Positions 13,123-14,254 of a stretch of 14,254 nt of DNA are shown piece by piece. How positions within the stretch are numbered: the stretch's first letter is position 1; each line of letters opens with the position of its first letter. The position numbers were made by a program, and so were the translations under genes. The DNA comes from Gemmatimonadota bacterium. GTDB taxonomy: Bacteria; Gemmatimonadota; Gemmatimonadetes; Gemmatimonadales; Gemmatimonadaceae. The DNA lies in the NCBI GenBank assembly GCA_003222065.1, contig QHUV01000033.1:1-14254 (forward strand), given 5' to 3'. A model generated the notes under the pieces. That model ran no database searches and was not told the DNA's origin. It worked only from the letters and a program-made list of their open reading frames with translations.

Positions 13123-13194
13123 GCGGCCGGGAGGCGAGGGGAATTCGGAATAGGGCTTGCCTCGGGAGAGCCTAACAACGGGATGGGAAAGACT

Positions 13195-14001
13195 ATGAGA
13201 CGAATTTTAGCCAGCGCGCTAATGGCCGTCGCTGCCGCGGGATGCAGTGTCTCGACGCAGCAGGAAAAGGACCTCGGCGCCCAGTACAGTCAACAGATCA
13301 ATTCGCAGCTTCCGATCGTGCAAGATCCGGAGGTGAATCGCTACATCAATGTGTTGGGCGATTCGATCGCGCAGCTCACGGCGCGCGGCGGGGAGCTGGA
13401 TTGGAAGTTTTATGTCGTGAACAGCTCGGAGGTGAACGCGTTCGCGGTGCCCGGCGGGTATATCTACGTGAACCGCGGCCTTATCGACCGCGCGAAGAAT
13501 CTGAGTGAGCTGGCAGGCGTGCTCGGACACGAGATCGGTCACGTCGTGAAGCGCCACTCGATCAAGCAGATGCAGCAGCAGCAGGGTGCGCAAGTCGGCG
13601 TCACGCTCGGCTGCGTGCTACTCAACGTGTGCGGAACCGGCATCGCACAAGCGGGGATCAACGTCGCCGGCACCGCTATCTTCGCGAAGTTCAGTCGCGA
13701 CGACGAGACACAGGCCGACGAAGTCGGCATCGAAAACGTCGTCCGCGCGGGAATCAGCCCGAAGGGCATCCCCGAGATGTTCCAGATTCTGCTCGACGAG
13801 CGGCAGTCCAATCCGGGTGCGGTGGAGCTCTGGTTCGGTACGCACCCGACCGAGGAGGGCCGCATCGCCGACACGCAGGCGATCATCAACAAGATCGACC
13901 CGGCAATCCTGCGGTCGCTCACGTACGACTCGCCACGGTTTCACGACTTCAAACAGCGGGTACAGTCGCTGCCAGCGCCTCCGCCGCAGCGTAAGCAATA
14001 G
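13195..14001 (+). CDS. M48-family zinc metallopeptidase, lipoprotein (LoiP/YcaL/BepA-like)
   Basis: The 268-residue product starts MRRILASALMAVAAAGCSVS, a lipoprotein signal with the lipidated Cys at residue 17, so it should act in the periplasm. The catalytic motif is GHEIGHVVKRHS (His112, Glu113, His116), with Glu171 (DDETQADEVGIE) as third zinc ligand and HPTEEGRIA (217-225) near the C-terminus, the standard M48 layout. FAVPGGYIYVNRGLI (83-97) is the typical strand before the active site. Relatives in Gram-negative bacteria degrade or help assemble outer-membrane proteins, which points to envelope quality control. The ATG at 13195 is preferred because a GGGA lies just upstream; an in-frame ATG at 13183 would add four residues. 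The long upstream frame overlaps the divergent methyltransferase gene and is not real. Ends in a Pro/Gln/Lys tail. Confidence 0.93.
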   Translation: MRRILASALMAVAAAGCSVSTQQEKDLGAQYSQQINSQLPIVQDPEVNRYINVLGDSIAQLTARGGELDWKFYVVNSSEVNAFAVPGGYIYVNRGLIDRAKNLSELAGVLGHEIGHVVKRHSIKQMQQQQGAQVGVTLGCVLLNVCGTGIAQAGINVAGTAIFAKFSRDDETQADEVGIENVVRAGISPKGIPEMFQILLDERQSNPGAVELWFGTHPTEEGRIADTQAIINKIDPAILRSLTYDSPRFHDFKQRVQSLPAPPPQRKQ

Positions 14002-14006
14002 CGCTG

Positions 14007-14254
14007 TTACAGCCGCGAGACGACGCCACTCACGAGGCGCTCGAATTTGGCGGCGACGCGGGCCGTCGTCTCGATCACCTCGGCGTGCGTGATGGGCTCT
14101 GTCGACAGCCCGCAGGCCATATTGGTCACGCAGCTCACACCGAGCACGCGCATGCCAAGGGCGCGGGCCATGATCACTTCCGGCACCGTCGACATGCCCA
14201 CTGCGTCGGCGCCCATCAACGAGAGCATGCGCACTTCGGCCGGAGTCTCGTACG
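14007..14254 (-). CDS. punA: Purine nucleoside phosphorylase (C-terminal part, cut by window edge)
   Basis: Only the C-terminal ~82 residues are in the window; the gene enters from the right edge. The fragment reads YETPAEVRMLSLMGADAVGM, then STVPEVIMARALGMRVLGVS and CVTNMACGL. These are signatures of trimeric (type I) purine nucleoside phosphorylase, which cleaves purine (deoxy)ribonucleosides with phosphate to free base and (deoxy)ribose-1-phosphate in purine salvage. The MSTVPE motif contributes to the nucleoside and sugar site, and the Asn of VTNMACG is the conserved purine-contacting residue. The MTAP relatives lack YETPAE, so PNP is favoured. Its stop codon is 5 bases from the stop of the convergent M48 gene, leaving no room for a separate terminator. 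Confidence 0.93.
   Translation of the reverse strand, partial: YETPAEVRMLSLMGADAVGMSTVPEVIMARALGMRVLGVSCVTNMACGLSTEPITHAEVIETTARVAAKFERLVSGVVSRL

Noticed and set aside
12829..13194. N-terminal extension of the M48 peptidase from 12829
   Set aside because: It runs antisense through the conserved TrmH-family gene and would bury the lipoprotein signal peptide in the middle of the protein.

Overview
The window is GC-rich (roughly 60-65 percent by eye), densely coding bacterial chromosome with almost only housekeeping genes. No plasmid, phage or transposase genes are visible. The gene content, the TrmD signature CGHYKDVDQR (a variant I associate with the Bacteroidetes/Chlorobi/Gemmatimonadota side of the tree) and dispersed palindromes that read as GTCATCCCGAGGAGCG...CGCTCCTCGGGATGAC suggest a Gemmatimonadota-like organism. 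That assignment is inference.

Left part (1-5028, all minus strand): the classical translation and protein-targeting cluster, transcribed ffh > rpsP > rimM > trmD > rplS > rnhB, followed by the start of an SDR-family reductase resembling 2,4-dienoyl-CoA reductase that runs off the left edge. The cluster lacks the KH-domain gene often found between rpsP and rimM. It is interrupted between rimM and trmD by a 240-bp nested palindromic repeat. The trmD-rplS spacer (152 bp) holds a strong small hairpin.

Middle (5029-7854): lon is divergent from ffh. A near-perfect 39-bp-arm palindrome sits between the two promoters. Both genes lack a Shine-Dalgarno sequence and have a plausible -10 hexamer 7-8 bases before the ATG, so both may be leaderless. 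A sister palindrome, perfect over 39 bp per arm, fills the gap between the convergent lon and DUF445 genes and probably acts as a bidirectional terminator. The two palindromes differ by a paired (compensatory) change.

Right part (7855-13122, minus strand): a three-gene unit encodes a ClpB/ClpA-like AAA+ protein cut down to the first ATPase domain, a lipoprotein with an HELVH zinc-metallopeptidase motif (4-base overlap with the AAA+ gene) and a DUF445 membrane protein (15-base gap). I regard this trio as the least described biology in the window. Upstream lies a SpoU/TrmH-type RNA methyltransferase overlapping a prepilin peptidase by 4 bases. Divergent from these is an M48-family lipoprotein peptidase (plus strand), which converges after a 5-base gap on a purine nucleoside phosphorylase gene cut by the right edge.

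Taken together, the right half is rich in proteostasis functions: cytoplasmic Lon, a single-ring Clp-like ATPase and two lipid-anchored HExxH peptidases. No tRNA, rRNA, CRISPR array or insertion sequence was found.
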